Notes: a model not told the origin generated them from the sequence alone. A stretch of DNA of 64,000 nt from Geosiphon pyriformis (GCA_016748015.1 JAAOMT010000617.1:814635-878634), one strand, 5' to 3'; positions 12,817 to 25,125 are shown, counted from the first letter of the stretch. Translations and numbers: made by a program.

Positions 12817-12925
12817 TGTTGTTCTGATTGGCCTGAGTGGCTGGTCATGTATAAAAAGTACATGATTCACACCTAGTTTAGATTATTTCTTTAATGTATA
12901 GCACTAGGTAGTGTTTGACCCTCAC

Positions 12926-12929
<4 letters not shown>

Positions 12930-12970
<41 letters not shown>
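12930..12970 (+). repeat. Poly(A) tail of LINE 1
   Basis: An uninterrupted run of 41 adenines marking the 3' end of the reverse-transcribed element. Confidence 0.95.
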
Positions 12971-12972
<2 letters not shown>

Positions 12973-15730
12973 GTTTTTAATTATTTTTAAAGCTTTTTCT
13001 TATCTTTAATTATTAGTTTTTTTTAATTAAAGTTTTTTTTAAGAGATTAAAATTAGTTTTAGTGTTATTTTTATTTTTTTTAAAACTTCAAAGTTTTTAA
13101 TAATAAATCAATTAATAAGCTGGTTTTTTTTGTTCTTATTATTACTATTATTACTTTGTAAATTGTTAAAATAATCAAAGATTTTAAAAAACAGCAGTAA
13201 TTACTTATATTTATTATTGTTATACTAAATTTTTTTGTAGTTCAAATAAAATTTTATTTAAAATTTTTTTAATAATATTTAATTTTTTTTAATATGAACA
13301 ATAATAATAATAATAATAATATATTTTTTAAAACAAATCAAGATTAATTACTGATTATATTGTCAAATATGGTGTTTTTTAACAGATTATTACTGGTTTT
13401 AAAAACAAATTAGTCTATAAAATTACTTAATTTTAAGATTTAAGTTAATTAAATAAAATTAAATCAATTTTTTTTGTTTTTTGATATTATTTCTAATAAT
13501 ACTTAAAAAACAATTTTAAATTATTAAAAATTTTTTGAATAGGTATTTTTTATTTTAATATTTAGTATTTAATTAATTTTTTATTTCATTTGTTATTTGA
13601 TTTTATTGGATTCAAATTGATTCTAAAAGACAATATAAAATTGTTTTGTGTAAATTTTACTTTTGATATTTTTTGGTTATTATTATTAAAATTTTTATTG
13701 GTGGTTTTTTTTGATTATATTTAAAATTACAAAGTTTTTTATAATAGTTTTTGCTTTTTTTCTTATTTTTATTGTACTTAATAATTTTTTTTTTAACATA
13801 TTTGTTAATAATATTAAAAGTACTTTTGATGTTTTTAATATTATTATTTTAATTAAGTTAAAGTTTACTAATTTGTAATAATATACTATTGTTTATTTCA
13901 AAAACTTTTTTTTTGTTGTTGTTATTTTTGCTAATTAATTTGTATTAATTAAAAAAATAATGTTAAATTTTTTTTTTGCTTAATCAAAAAAAAGTTATTA
14001 TTTTAAAAAATATTTTTAAGACCAATTAATTAACTTTTTTTTAGTAGTATTGTTATTAAAATTAATAATTTGATTTTTTAAGTTGGTAATTATACATGTT
14101 TTATTTTTTACTCTTTTAATTTTTATTATTGTTAATACTTTATTGTTATAACTTTTGATTTTTTAAAGATTTTAAACTTAGCTGTTTTAAAAATTAACAT
14201 TTTATGTAAATATTATATTTAATAAAAAACTTTTAAATATCAATATTATTATAAATATTAAAGTTAAAATTCTTTAATTTTAGATTATAAGATTTTTTTA
14301 TTTTTTATTTTTAAGTTTATTTTTAAGTTATTAATAGTTTTAAGTTTTTTAATTTGTTTTTTATTAATATAAAGTTATATGTTAATTTTTTTTTATTCTT
14401 TTTTTTGTTGTTTTTTTGGCTTTTTTTGTTATTAATTTTGTAATTAAATCTAAATTAAATTTTTTAAAATTTTATATTTTTGAATTAGTTATTTTAATTA
14501 AATTTATTATTTTATTAATTGGGTTTTTTAATGCTTTAATTATTATTTTATTAAACACTCTTTTAGCTTTATATACAGAACTTAAAAATATAATTGGTAT
14601 TATTTAGAATAAGATATTAATTTTTAGTAAGATTATATATAAGTTTTTTTTTAAATATAATTCAAGTTAAAATCAAATATAGTTTTAATATTAATTAAAT
14701 AAAAGATTGTAATAATTTTTAGATAATAAAATTTATATTAAGTTAATTATTTTTTAAAAATATTAATCTATTTGTATTAAACTTAGTTTAGATAAAATTA
14801 CTAAATAAGTAAGTAGAATTATTATAAATAATAGTTTTTTAGTTGTAGTTTTGCATAAAATATTTTTTTAGAATCGATTTTCTTCTATAAAATTAATATA
14901 GTTTAATCTAAACTAAGCTTATATTTAGTTACATATAAAAAATACATGAACTATATTTAATTTATGTTATTTAATTTGATATATTGTATTAAATAATAAT
15001 TAAATTATATGTTAAATAAAAAAAATTATTAATTAAATATAATTTGTTTGTAAAAATAATTATTAACTTTATAATATATTTATAAAATAAATAAATACAA
15101 AATAAAATATGAAAAATATTAAATTATAAATAATATGTATTGTTAAAATATTATTTTTATTATTTTAAAAACTTTGTAAATTTAATAATTTAGAAATTTT
15201 TTTTTTAAATTTTTAATAAAAATAAAAATAAATAAAAAAATAAAAAAAGCTAAAAAAATATTTTACTATTTTTTTTCAGTTTTATAAACTATTTTTTTTA
15301 ATGTACTCTTGTTTAAAAAATTGAACTTAATAAACAGCTTTATATTAAATATAAAAAAAAAATTGTTTTAATGTTAAAAAAAATATTGTTAAACATAATT
15401 TTGAAAAGTTAAATAAAAAACCCAAAGTATTTAATAATAAAATAATGTTTCTGATATATTTTATTGGTAAAAAAATCATAAAAATTAACAGCTCTAAAGT
15501 ATTCTTAAATAAGTATGTGTTTTGAAATAATAAATTTAATAGTAAAAATATGAAAAAAATTTTATAAAAAAAAACCAGCTTTATATTAAATAAGAAAGAA
15601 AAATTTTTGGGTGTAAAGAACAAGGTTCTAAGTGTGAATAACATAATTTTATAAAGCACGAATACCAAGTATTTTTTGTTAAAAAAATTGGTCAGATAGT
15701 TTGATTTTGGCATTATAAATGATGATAATA
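12971..15730. other. AT-rich desert
   Basis: About 2.8 kb, nearly all A/T, without supported genes. Around 14875-14945 the minus strand resembles the LINE 3' UTR (CATGTAT...CTTAGTTTAGATT), so some of it may be an eroded LINE. The two longest frames here (14416-14607 and 15345-15713) encode Phe/Leu/Ile/Asn-rich low-complexity sequence and are not called. Confidence 0.5.
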
Positions 15731-16240
15731 TTCTGTTTTTTTTCTTTCTTATACAAAAAAGTGGTCTTTTTTCCTGTCTTTTAAAAGGTTATATTTGAAC
15801 CTGTAAAATCTTACGCACTGAATATGAATCTGTTTGCAATGAAAAGAAAAACCTTTCAAAATAAATTGAAGATAGCCAAAAATTTTTTTTCCAAATAGAT
15901 GGTTTTGGGAAGGCCTCTACTCTCTTAAAATTCCAAGAAATTATCTGATTTATGTTTACATCTGAACAAAACTAGAGAATTGGCTGTAAGAATAAACATC
16001 ATTACAAATACTAATTTAAAGCAAGCATGCAGCATCACTTTTTGTTTGCAGAAAATGCTGACCGCATCATGTCAAAAAGTGAGGGGATAAAGAGGTAAAG
16101 CTTTGTTCACAAAGGGGATTAATATTGAGATCCGGAAATATTGAGTTTGGCGGTGTAGAAACAGGGAGGGAATACAAGTCGAAGACGAGCAAGCTTTTGT
16201 TTTTGCCCATAATTAATTGTGAGCTTTAATACATGTTTAT
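15731..16240. other. Intergenic, no gene seen
   Basis: Base composition becomes more balanced here, marking the edge of the gene island. I see no convincing reading frame, RNA gene or repeat. Confidence 0.5.
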
Positions 16241-16319
16241 CCTTAGAAATAAATCATATAGAATGACATAAATAATGATATAAAACAATTTAAATAAAAA
16301 ACAAAAACTTGAAAATTTA

Positions 16320-17200
16320 TTATCTCTACCTTGTATTGATGTGGATATGCATATATTGCTGGAGTTTGAAGGTAAGATACATAGAAGCGATTCGAAGGTA
16401 ACTCGGCAAAATTCTGAACATGAATTGTTATGGCGTGATGCAGTGCCTTACGAGATTGAAAAGAAAGATGATGTGTTGATGTAGCTTGTGTCACTGTGCA
16501 TTATGCTTAATAACTTTCGCGCAACCAATGCTTGATCAATCGCTTCGTCTGTGATGTTGACAGGAGCTGAGCCTAAGAAATCTTTTAAGAACATACCAAG
16601 ACGGACGATGGCTCTGCAAAAATTTCTTTCACTCTAAATAGCCAAAACATCATCAAAAAGATGTTTTTTGGAACATCATAGGTTTAACCATCCTCTTTCC
16701 GTGATACCATCTTGTTTCATAATGATGCGACGTTTTTGCACTATCCCACCATATTATTAAAGGCAAATCTTGCCAAGCCCATTCGTTGCTTCAATAGCTT
16801 CTGGGGGTGGTCTTCTGGTATTTGCCACGGGTTGTTGTTGCCTTTCTCTTGTGTTTTTTTGTTCCTGCGTTCTCTTTAGCTCTCCTTTCCTGTATGCGGT
16901 TGTGTTAACGGCAAGAACATCCTGAAAGAGTTTATGCCTATGAGAGGTTACATCGTCGAAGAGAACCACGAGTTTTGCAGAATGGAGGGAGAAGATATAT
17001 TGGATAGCACCGTGGCTTGATCATTCCAGCGGGCCTTAAGCCCTCGGCCCTTGAGGTTGACGCCAGAGCCGATATTGCTGTCGGACTCAGAGAAGTTTGT
17101 TTTTGTGGCTCAAGATCCTCTTTTTGCTTTGCACTAGAGACATGGGAGTGGAGTTGTAGCAGAGATGGGGTGATGGTATCAGCATTTTGAAAAGTTATCT
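16320..17200 (-). pseudogene. Coding-like stretch, unrecognised, frame-broken or multi-exon
   Basis: The minus strand has several coding-looking blocks in different frames. One (16757-16995) holds LVVLFDDVTSHRHKLFQDV and an Arg/Gln-rich stretch. A second (about 16500-16620) holds RLGMFLKDFLGSAPVNITDE and a following helical segment. A third (16340-16490) holds THHLSFQSRKALHHAITIHV and FAELPSNRFYVSYLQ. Composition is clearly more protein-like than the AT deserts. Joins between blocks need either introns I could not place cleanly or frameshifts. I do not recognise the protein. It may be a gene with several small introns or a pseudogene. Confidence 0.35.
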
Positions 17201-17364
17201 CAGGAAGAGGAAAAAGGTAAAGTATTTATTTTTGCGATTTTTGAATCTGATAACTATTAAAAAAGTGCCGGTTCTTCTGCCTTATTATTCACAGGCTATT
17301 TTGTCGTGAAATTCTTTTCGCTTTTAAATTTTATTGTTACTCACGAAATCCTGTTTTTACCACT

Positions 17365-18273
17365 ATGAAAATTATTGGGTTAACAGGAGGCATAGCTTCT
17401 GGTATTATTTTTTCTGTTTTTAAACTCCTGAATACGTGAAAAGGCATAGGTTTTGAACTAACAATTGACATGCTACGCATAGCTTTGGCTCAATTCTTTG
17501 GTTTTTCCCTAAAAATGTGATTCATAGGAAAATCGACTGTTTCGCGCATGATAGAACAACTTAATATTCCACTTATTGACGCCGATAAGTTAGCTCGAGA
17601 AGTAGTTGAACCCGGGAAGCCTGCGTACAAGCAAATAGTCAAAAAGTTCTCGCGTGATATCTTATTAGAAGATGGGACAATTGATCGTGTAAAATTAGCC
17701 AACATCATATTTACCGATGAGACGAAACGAAAAATTCTTAACAAGTGCACGCATCCGTATATACAACGAGCAATACTGAAATCGTTGTGTTGGCATTGGG
17801 TAAAGGGTGAAAGAGTGACAGTATTAGATGTGCCATTATTGATCGAAAGTGGACTATACAAATATATGAGTGCTGTGATAGTTATTTACTGGTGAGCGTG
17901 ATTGTGTTTTATCTTTCATTTTTGCTTTGAGATTTTCACAAAATTTGTAATGGGTTAACTGATTTTACTTAGTGACCCTCGCTACCCACGTAGTTCTGAA
18001 AATTTGCAATTAGGTCGATTGATGAGACGAGACGGGATATCAGAGCATGCTGCTCGACAAAGAATGGCTGCTCAGATCCCCCTCAAAGAAAAAGTGAGTT
18101 TTGCAGATTACATCATTGATAATTCGGGTGAATTTGAAGAAACAGAACGACAGGTCTTCCAAATAATGAATAAGGTTCAGCCCAAGTGGTGGAATTGGCT
18201 GTTAACATGGTTAGGGCCACCTGCTCTCGCAACTGCCGCCTTGGTAACGGCCGCCCAAAGCAATGGTTTATGA
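17365..18273 (+). CDS. Dephospho-CoA kinase (3 exons)
   Basis: Catalyses the last step of coenzyme A synthesis, ATP-dependent phosphorylation of dephospho-CoA. Exons 17365-17401, 17528-17891 and 17973-18273 give 233 residues with GT-AG introns and conserved frame. Residues 5-16 form the P-loop GLTGGIASGKST, which intron 1 splits between Ser12 and Gly13. Further CoaE signatures are LIDADKLAREVV, the THPYIQ block, DVPLLIESGLYKY, and the LGRLMRRDG lid region. The C-terminus carries Trp-rich hydrophobic sequence (WWNWLLTWLGPP, then an Ala-rich segment) that could attach the enzyme to a membrane; such a tail is my inference. The start is the only ATG ahead of the P-loop. It lies upstream of sec10 on the same strand, 394 bp away, with no sign of co-transcription. 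Confidence 0.93.
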
Positions 18274-18667
18274 TACTATAGCAACAGATGTTTTTAGATT
18301 TTTCAGATCATCATGACATCGAAGAGTATATTTTTTTTAATAATCTAATTATGGCTTAGATAATTTCTTTAGTTGATTAGTTGAGATATTGAAATAAGTT
18401 ACATATGAGTTTTATCGTTTAGTTCTAAGGTATCAAGAAAATATTCTTTGGAAATAATACTTGGGAGAAAAAGAATTTTGACGTAAAGATTTTTGCATTT
18501 AGCCAATTGCATCTTCAGAAATTCCACAATGGGACATCAAAGATTCAACGTACTAAATAAATCTAGGCTAAATTGTGCGACAAAAGCTCTGAACTAATTG
18601 CAACTTCTCGACCACCTCAGGACTTTTCAATGAGTTGTTAAAATATTGCTCATTCCAAAACTAAAAT
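18274..18667. other. Intergenic region before sec10
   Basis: 394 bp holding the 3' end of the kinase gene and the presumed sec10 promoter. No motif stands out. Confidence 0.5.
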
Positions 18668-21600
18668 ATGCCAACACCTTACGATTTAGATCCCGATCTT
18701 CAAGCTTTATTGAAGATAGAGACTTTTCAGGTATTGAGGTTCTATGTGACTCTTAACTAAATGGATGCTTTTGATCGAGGAAATCTTCTCATGCGTATTA
18801 TTCTTATTTATACGCCAGGGAAAATTTACTACAAAAGATTTCGTGGAAAAAACCACACGAAACTTGATAAAATATGCTAATCCTAAAGGTACTTGCAAAA
18901 TTTTCACATTTGACCGCTAAATAATCCTATTTTATTATCTCCGAAATACCCAATTTCCCTTTTTATACAGTGTAAATAATGCGTCAGCTTTTGTCGCATA
19001 GCATTTAACCCAAAGCCTTTTATCCGAGCTTTTGAAAGTTCCATCGATGAATTGATGAAATTACGAAAAACCGTGCAGGAGCAGAGTGATGATCTAGAAG
19101 GTAGCGTCCAATTCACCGAGGTTTCTCATCGGAAGAAACTTCAAGAACTAACTTCCACTTTTGAGGTATAATATTTTTGCTTCGATTTTTATGTTGCTCA
19201 GTATCTGCATTATATATCTTGACTTTTAAAATTTTATTAAATCTTTCAAAGGATGTTGTCACCTCCTTTGAATCTTTGGAAACAAGAATAAACGAAGTTG
19301 GAAATACAGCTATTAGAATAGGTAGGAATGGATTATGAAATTCTAGTTCACATTTATCGTGATTTTTTAACAATTCGATCATTCGATTAAATTATAGGCG
19401 AACAATTAGAAACAATTGATCGTCAAAGATTGCGCGCTTCAGAATCAAAAGAATTAATAGAATTTTTCATGGCTTTTAACCGCGGCGATTCGACTAAGCT
19501 CGAAAATTTAAAAAAGCAGCAAGGCAGAGAGGGACAATTTAAGGTGAATTTTTTGACTATATGGAAATTTAATAGTTATCAATGAAGATTTCTTATTTGA
19601 TTAATTTAGGCCGCCGTCATTGCTCGAAGATTAAACACAATTGCGAGAGAGGTTGATATTCCCGGTGCTGAAGCTGTAAGTTTATGGGGGTTTTTATTTT
19701 CTTATATATTTCTATTTGCTAATAAATATTTTTGATTATTTCTATTCGGAAAGGCAAAAGCACGCGTAGAAAAATTTTGTGAAGTACTAGAGAAAGAATT
19801 GCTTGATCAATTTGACCGAGCATACAGAAAAGGAGATGCAAAAACAATGAAGGTAATTATTTTTATATTTTGATCACCCATTAAGCTTTTATTGTATGTC
19901 AGCAACGTTGATAATAAAATTTTCCATATGATGTCCTAGCATTGTGCAAAAACATTAAATGAATTCAATGGATGTGAATCTTGCATTAAATTATATGTGA
20001 ACCAGCATGAATTTTTCATTACTAAGGTCAATATGACAGAAAACAGCTTAGCCAATTCAAGGTATTTTTGCTTTTTCTTTGGCATACTTTATTTAGTGAA
20101 TAATAAAATAATGGATCATTTTTGTCTCAAAGTTGGAATGAGCTGGCTAATCCCGAAGTTGCTCCTCCACCCGCGGATCAAGGGCTAGTAAAACTTTACG
20201 AAGAAATAAGAGATACTGTCAAGCAAGAGGCTGAAATTATCAATGCCGTTTTTCCTAATCCTATGGGTGTTATGCAAGTGTTCTTGCAGCGTATTTTTGC
20301 CCAACTGGTATTACTTTTTAAGTAATTTATAGCCATTTTTCCACGAGTCAATTTTGAAATTCTTTAAATACATCTCAAACTAGATTCAAAGCTATTTAGA
20401 AGCTTTATTATTCCAAGCTGAGAAGGTTTCAACACTGGCTTATCTGCGGACTCTTTCATCTGTTCATGCTGCTACGACAGAGCTTGTTGAAGATTTAAAG
20501 CGACTAGACATGCGTCAAAAGAAATCAAACGGAGCTCCTCAAGACAGTAATGAAGATATTGGTCCAAGCAAAACAAACACCGTTGTGGAAGTTTTGAATC
20601 AGTGTATGGTAGATTTATTTGTTCCATACACCGAAGGAGATCGGTATATCGAGAAGGAAAAGAAGTCCTTGAACGAATTGTACTCCTCGCTCTTACTACA
20701 ATTTAATGCATATCATGTGAGATTTTTTGGAAAATCACAATTTTTTGCCGTTTATATTGTAATACTTAAAATAAAGATAATTTAGAATCAACGAAAGCAC
20801 GCTGTGAAGGGGAGTACTTTATTTCAACGCGCCGTCAATCAAATATCATCATCATCTGCCGGCTCAACACCCAATCCTAATCAAAGTCCGGGGGCCAATT
20901 TAATGGAAAAAGGTGTGCTTTCCACAACTGAAGATGATGGGAATCTATCTGTTTATTCTGCTATGTTGATTCTCAAAATACACGCCGAAGCTATTAGAAG
21001 ATCTGTTGAATTGAGCCTTCCCAACGATCTGTAAGGTTTAATTGTTATTTTAAAGATTAACGTGTGCAACTATTTCTTTAAATTTTTTTTCCACCTATTC
21101 ATTTCCTTGAAGACCAAAGAATGCAAGCAAATTGTTCCATGTTTTACTTGAGAATATTGGATGGCAATACGTTGACAATGCACTTGACACGTAATAAATT
21201 TTTTATATTTATCGGGAGTTTACCAATCAATGGCACATTACTTATCTTCAATCTTAAACTCAGAGCTTTAGATCAGATTGCTGTTATGGACTGCAAGACA
21301 GATCTTGATTACAAAGCTATTGCGGTTGTTAAGTTGGCGCGCGAAATTATGCATTTGGCTCAGAACCATTTTCAGGCTATCATTGTATGCTAAATATAAG
21401 TTTCTACTATTTTTGGTACAATATTCATATTTGTCGTTTAATATTTTGGGGTTTTGAGCTTCCCTTAGCATCACCCTCGTTGTCGATTCATCGAGAATTG
21501 ATTGCCGACAAGAATAAATTCATGTTGGCTATAGAAAATAAAATCAATTCTGCTGTGCAGCGCATGATTGACGGTAAGTTATAAATTTACATTTAAATTC

Positions 21601-22616
21601 ATTCACCAAATTTTCTTTAACGTTTTTATCCCGATAATAGCTATTTTTGCCAGATTGGGATATTTATTATCCAAACAGAAAAAAAGTGATTTCAAACCGA
21701 AAGAGGACGAGGTTCTTTCCAGCTTGGTGACTTCGGTAATCGCTTTGTTTTATTGAGCACTTATGCATATTCAAAAAAATCTTTATTCATCCTACCAATT
21801 TTATTAGCCTTGCGACGCCTCGGTTGATTTTTTGAGGAAAGTGCAAATTAACAGTAGTCAATTTCTTGATGGTAAAAATTTAGAGCTATTTTTAACCGAA
21901 ATAGGCATGTCTTTTCATAGGTAAGCAAGATTTTCAGTTGTTTGGTTAATCACGTTCTCAACATAAAAATTAAAGATCATTTTGATGTTTGACTTTCTTT
22001 AGTATGCTTTTGGATCATCTGAAAAAGTTTTCAGTGAGCGCTGCGGGAGGTTTAGTATTAACAAAGTGAGTCCTGCAGCCAACTCGAAAATATGATCCAA
22101 ATTAGCTTTCGTGATTTGAATTAACCATCCCTTTGGTATATTAGGGATATGGCTAAATATCAAGAGACGATAGCACTCTTCAAGATAACCGCGCTCGACG
22201 AACGTTTTGAAATGCTTCGACAACTCTCCAATTTGTTCATTGTTAAGCCAGAAATTTTGAAATCTGTCTTGAACGAAGGATACCTTGCAAAGATTGAGGT
22301 CAAATATATGCACATCTATCTTCAACAGCGGACCGATTTCAAGTCCGCAGGAATTGATCAATTAATTGGAATAAGCATTGAGCCTAATGCCGACGAGCGT
22401 AACTTTAATGAAAAAGCCCGAGCCAAGTTAGCCTCTATGGGGATTAGTATAGGAGGTGGCAGAGACGCTTCAGCTGTGGATGGGTCCAATTATTCTTCTA
22501 GTGTGACACCTAATATTACTCTCAGTGCCGGAGGAAATGTTATGAATTCTGTTGGAACGGCAATTAGCGGCGGAATGCAGCGCTTGAATGTTTCAGAGAA
22601 TATGCCATTTCGATAA
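18668..22616 (+). CDS. Exocyst complex component Sec10 (18 exons)
   Basis: A subunit of the octameric exocyst that tethers secretory vesicles to the plasma membrane at growth sites such as hyphal tips. My model joins 18668-18730, 18819-18888, 19002-19165, 19252-19321, 19398-19543, 19610-19675, 19754-19852, 19940-20061, 20133-20307, 20384-20716, 20786-21030, 21113-21190, 21264-21384, 21459-21573, 21641-21735, 21808-21920, 22003-22065 and 22145-22616. All introns are GT-AG, short (about 65-115 nt), and phases match throughout. The product is 869 residues, close to the yeast protein length. Diagnostic blocks are GKFTTKDFVEKTTRNLIKY near the N-terminus, FNPKPFIRAFESS, SKELIEFFMAFNRGDSTKLE, the ASPSLSIHRELI segment, and a C-terminal helical region ending in a Gly/Ser-rich tail. 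It runs convergent with the methyltransferase gene. Confidence 0.92.
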
Positions 22617-22645
22617 TAAACCGTAATACAATTTTCTCCAAAGTC

Positions 22646-22651
22646 AATAAA
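22646..22651 (+). terminator. Poly(A) signal AATAAA of sec10
   Basis: AATAAA begins 30 bp after the sec10 stop codon, in the 128-bp gap between two convergent genes. Confidence 0.6.
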
Positions 22652-22712
22652 TGTTATTAGATAAACGATAATGAATAGAGTGAATCAATCTTCAATGTAA
22701 AAAAGAGGGTCA

Positions 22713-22734
22713 TTTTCGTCGCTTCTGACGAAAA
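22713..22734. repeat. Perfect 8-bp inverted repeat between convergent genes
   Basis: TTTTCGTC and GACGAAAA are exact inverses separated by GCTTCT. The hairpin sits 11 bp beyond the methyltransferase stop, where the 3' UTRs of both genes would overlap. Confidence 0.6.
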
Positions 22735-22744
22735 AGTTTTATTT

Positions 22745-24379
22745 TTATTTCGTAAGCCTCTTATTAAGTATAGCCACACGATCAAACGCGTTCATATTCT
22801 TGTGTGCAACGATTTGATAGCACGTTGCACTTCCTTGACGAGAAATAATTGTCGACCATGCAAGGAAAATTTCCCAGATACTAATAGATTATTATTCAGA
22901 AGACGTTCAGAGTGAGCAAATATTTTTATTTCGGACTTCAAAATTCAAAGTACTTACCGGAACCACCTAAAACAAGAGAAAAAAAGACAAGGTGACTCAT
23001 ATAAGTTGCAATGTAAAATCGAGTTGACTTCACGGTTAAAGTTTATATACAGTACCTTTTGCCATATTTGGTAGTGATAAAATCTTTTTTCTTCATCCAA
23101 TTCTGATACCAGCGCCAAATTGTGGCAGAATAATGTACCCCGATGGTATCGACGCCTTGGATTTCAAAACCTGCGGTTTCTAATTGGTTAATTACCCAGT
23201 ACAAAGGACATGATGCATCCGCACCCGGAAAAATATACTTGGCCATAAATAAGCCCCATATGAAGTCTTCGTATTGCCATGTACTGTACGAAAGTGTCTC
23301 ATAAAGTTAATTATCAAGATTTTGGACACAAGAAATAATTTAGAAACATACCGTCGAAGCCCGGCAATTTGCAGAAAGAATAATCCGTCGTCTTCGAGCA
23401 AATCTTTAACTTGCAACAAAAATGTTTGAAAAAGCCGTACCCCGACATGTTCAGCCATTTCAAGACAGGTAATTTTGTTGTACTTGGGTCGTTTCGGGAT
23501 GTCACGGTAGTCAAGACAGAGAATTCTTGCTTTTTCCGGATCAACATCATATTCTTTTATGCGGTTGTTTCCAAAGGCTGTTTGCCTTAGGCCAAGCGTA
23601 ACACCGGTAGCGTCAACATCAAAATTTTTGGCCGCATGTGCGACCAACGTACCCCACCCACACCCGATATCAAGAAGTCTTTCACCCTTCTTCAAATGAA
23701 TCTTTTCACAAACCAATTTGAGTTTATTATCTTGCAATTCTTCTAAGGTCTCATTTCTTGTAGGATCGGATATGATTCCAGAAGTGTAAACCATTTTTGA
23801 TCCTAGAAACGCGGCGTAAAAATCATCCCCACGATCATAATGGTCGCGCACTTGATCTTCATCCTGCTTCTTGGAGTGCCAAAGGGTTTCGGGGATCCAC
23901 TGAGTGAGGAAGAATTTCGCTTGATACATGCCGAATTCGAAAGATGCCCAGTCGTGACGTGCTTCCATTATTTCTAACGCGTCACCATTTAGATCAATCT
24001 TTCCGTCAAAGTAACTTTCGAAAAAGATTTCCATCGGGATTTTGTTGCGACTTTGATAGCCAGCTAATTTAGCATCTTTGATGGTAATGTACTCTTCAAT
24101 TTTGCGACCTGGCAGTTTGACTTTATTTCCAAAAGGCGAGGTAAATTTCGAAGAGAGGTAGAAGAAACCAGCAAATAAAGGTAGCCCAATAGTTAAAAGA
24201 AGAAAAGGATAGGTCCATAGTCCCCACCTCAGCCAAAAAAGCAGTGCAAGTGGAGCACCCCCGACTATTACAATTAACTGTAAGTTGCTAAAGGTTTGGT
24301 TGCCTGCTCCTTCAGCAGGCAAGGGTGCGTTAGCGACCCCACTCCATTCGGATACTTTGTAGTCTTCGTGTTCAGACAT
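22745..24379 (-). CDS. Sphingolipid C9-methyltransferase (4 exons)
   Basis: SAM-dependent enzyme of the cyclopropane-fatty-acid-synthase superfamily that adds the C9 methyl branch to the sphingadienine base of fungal glucosylceramides, at the ER membrane. Exons (minus strand) are 24379-23352, 23283-23056, 22966-22958 and 22880-22745, giving 466 residues. Two hydrophobic segments (about residues 33-53 and 55-76) precede the soluble domain. Residues 179-202 are the DHYDRGDDFYAAFLGSKMVY block shared with cyclopropane synthases, and 235-246 is the SAM-binding LLDIGCGWGTLV. The HVG...YFFLQI-like strands and QYEDFIW follow. Exon 3 is only 9 nt and restores KRWFRIWEIFLAWSTIISRQ, without which the C-terminus would end early. 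The Met I chose opens MSEHEDYK; an in-frame Met 45 nt upstream exists but adds unlikely sequence. Confidence 0.92.
22958..22966 (-). other. 9-nt micro-exon of the methyltransferase gene
   Basis: GTGGTTCCG is bounded by an acceptor (TTTTAG) and a donor (GTAAGT). Both neighbouring exons leave phase 2, so including it adds Arg-Trp-Phe junction residues and keeps frame into a well-conserved C-terminus. Confidence 0.8.
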
Positions 24380-25125
24380 CGTTATCTTTCTCTGTTTTAA
24401 GCTAAAATAAAGGCGAGGGGGCAAGTGGAGTTCTTCAAAGATTAGGGGCTGGTTGCATGTGCTTAAAGTGCTACAATCCCAATATCTGAAAAATTTTTTG
24501 TTTCCATCTAGATGCTTTCTAAACCAAATAGAGGAATCGTGGAACGTTCAACAGTAACTTTTAGCATTTATCTATATGCTAGGGCTCTTAGGTCAACATA
24601 GAATTTGAAAGATGTTTTGCGGATTCAGAGTTCTTTTATGGTTTCATCATTGAGTTCAAAGATCAGGTGTTTTAACAAGTTAGAAAAAAAAAAGATAATT
24701 AATTTATATAAAAAGTTAGCTCTTAAGGTATTTAGCTCTTCCATATTTATTTAACTTTAACGTTTTAGCGGGACCTAAAAGTATGACGAGTACCTATCTT
24801 ATGCAAGAGACACGGTTGATTAGAATCAAAAGGTCAAATTCAGGCTTTCCTCTTGGAGTCTCTGCGGCCCCGCTTGAAAGTTTCATCAGTTATGGCAGCA
24901 ATTGCTGAATTGATGATATCTACTGTGCTTGACATTGAATGGTGTAATAATATTTCTAAAAAAGTCACAAGGAAGTGGGAAATTGAAGTTCCTCATTACT
25001 GATGTTATAAATGTTTGGCTCGGACAAAAATGAACCACGTGTTCTAAAGGGTTGATTCTCATAGAAATTCAATATTACTGCTGCGAACAATCTGAACAGT
25101 AATATTTCACCTTTCGAACTTAGAA
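24380..25125. promoter_or_regulatory. Divergent promoter region, methyltransferase / Mga2-like
   Basis: 746 bp separate the two start codons and must hold both promoters. I see AT-rich stretches (for instance around 24685-24760) but no motif I can name with confidence. Confidence 0.55.

Larger units (their letters stand above)
11001..12970 (+). mobile_element. 5'-truncated non-LTR retrotransposon (LINE 1) with poly(A)
   Basis: This is the plus-strand 3' third of a LINE: the end of the RT region, RNase H, a C-terminal region, a short 3' UTR and a run of 41 A (12930-12970). The stretch AAAAAACTG occurs just before the start (10994-11002) and again at the end of the poly(A), which looks like a target duplication merged with the tail. 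5' truncation plus poly(A) is the normal outcome of target-primed reverse transcription. It is the same family as LINE 2 and LINE 3. Confidence 0.85.

Noticed and set aside
15345-15713. 122-residue minus-strand frame
   Set aside because: Almost entirely Phe/Leu/Ile/Lys/Asn, as expected by chance in A/T-only DNA; no motif.
18707-19382. Minus-strand frames over the first sec10 exons
   Set aside because: The plus-strand exons rebuild conserved Sec10 sequence with matching phases; the antisense frames do not.
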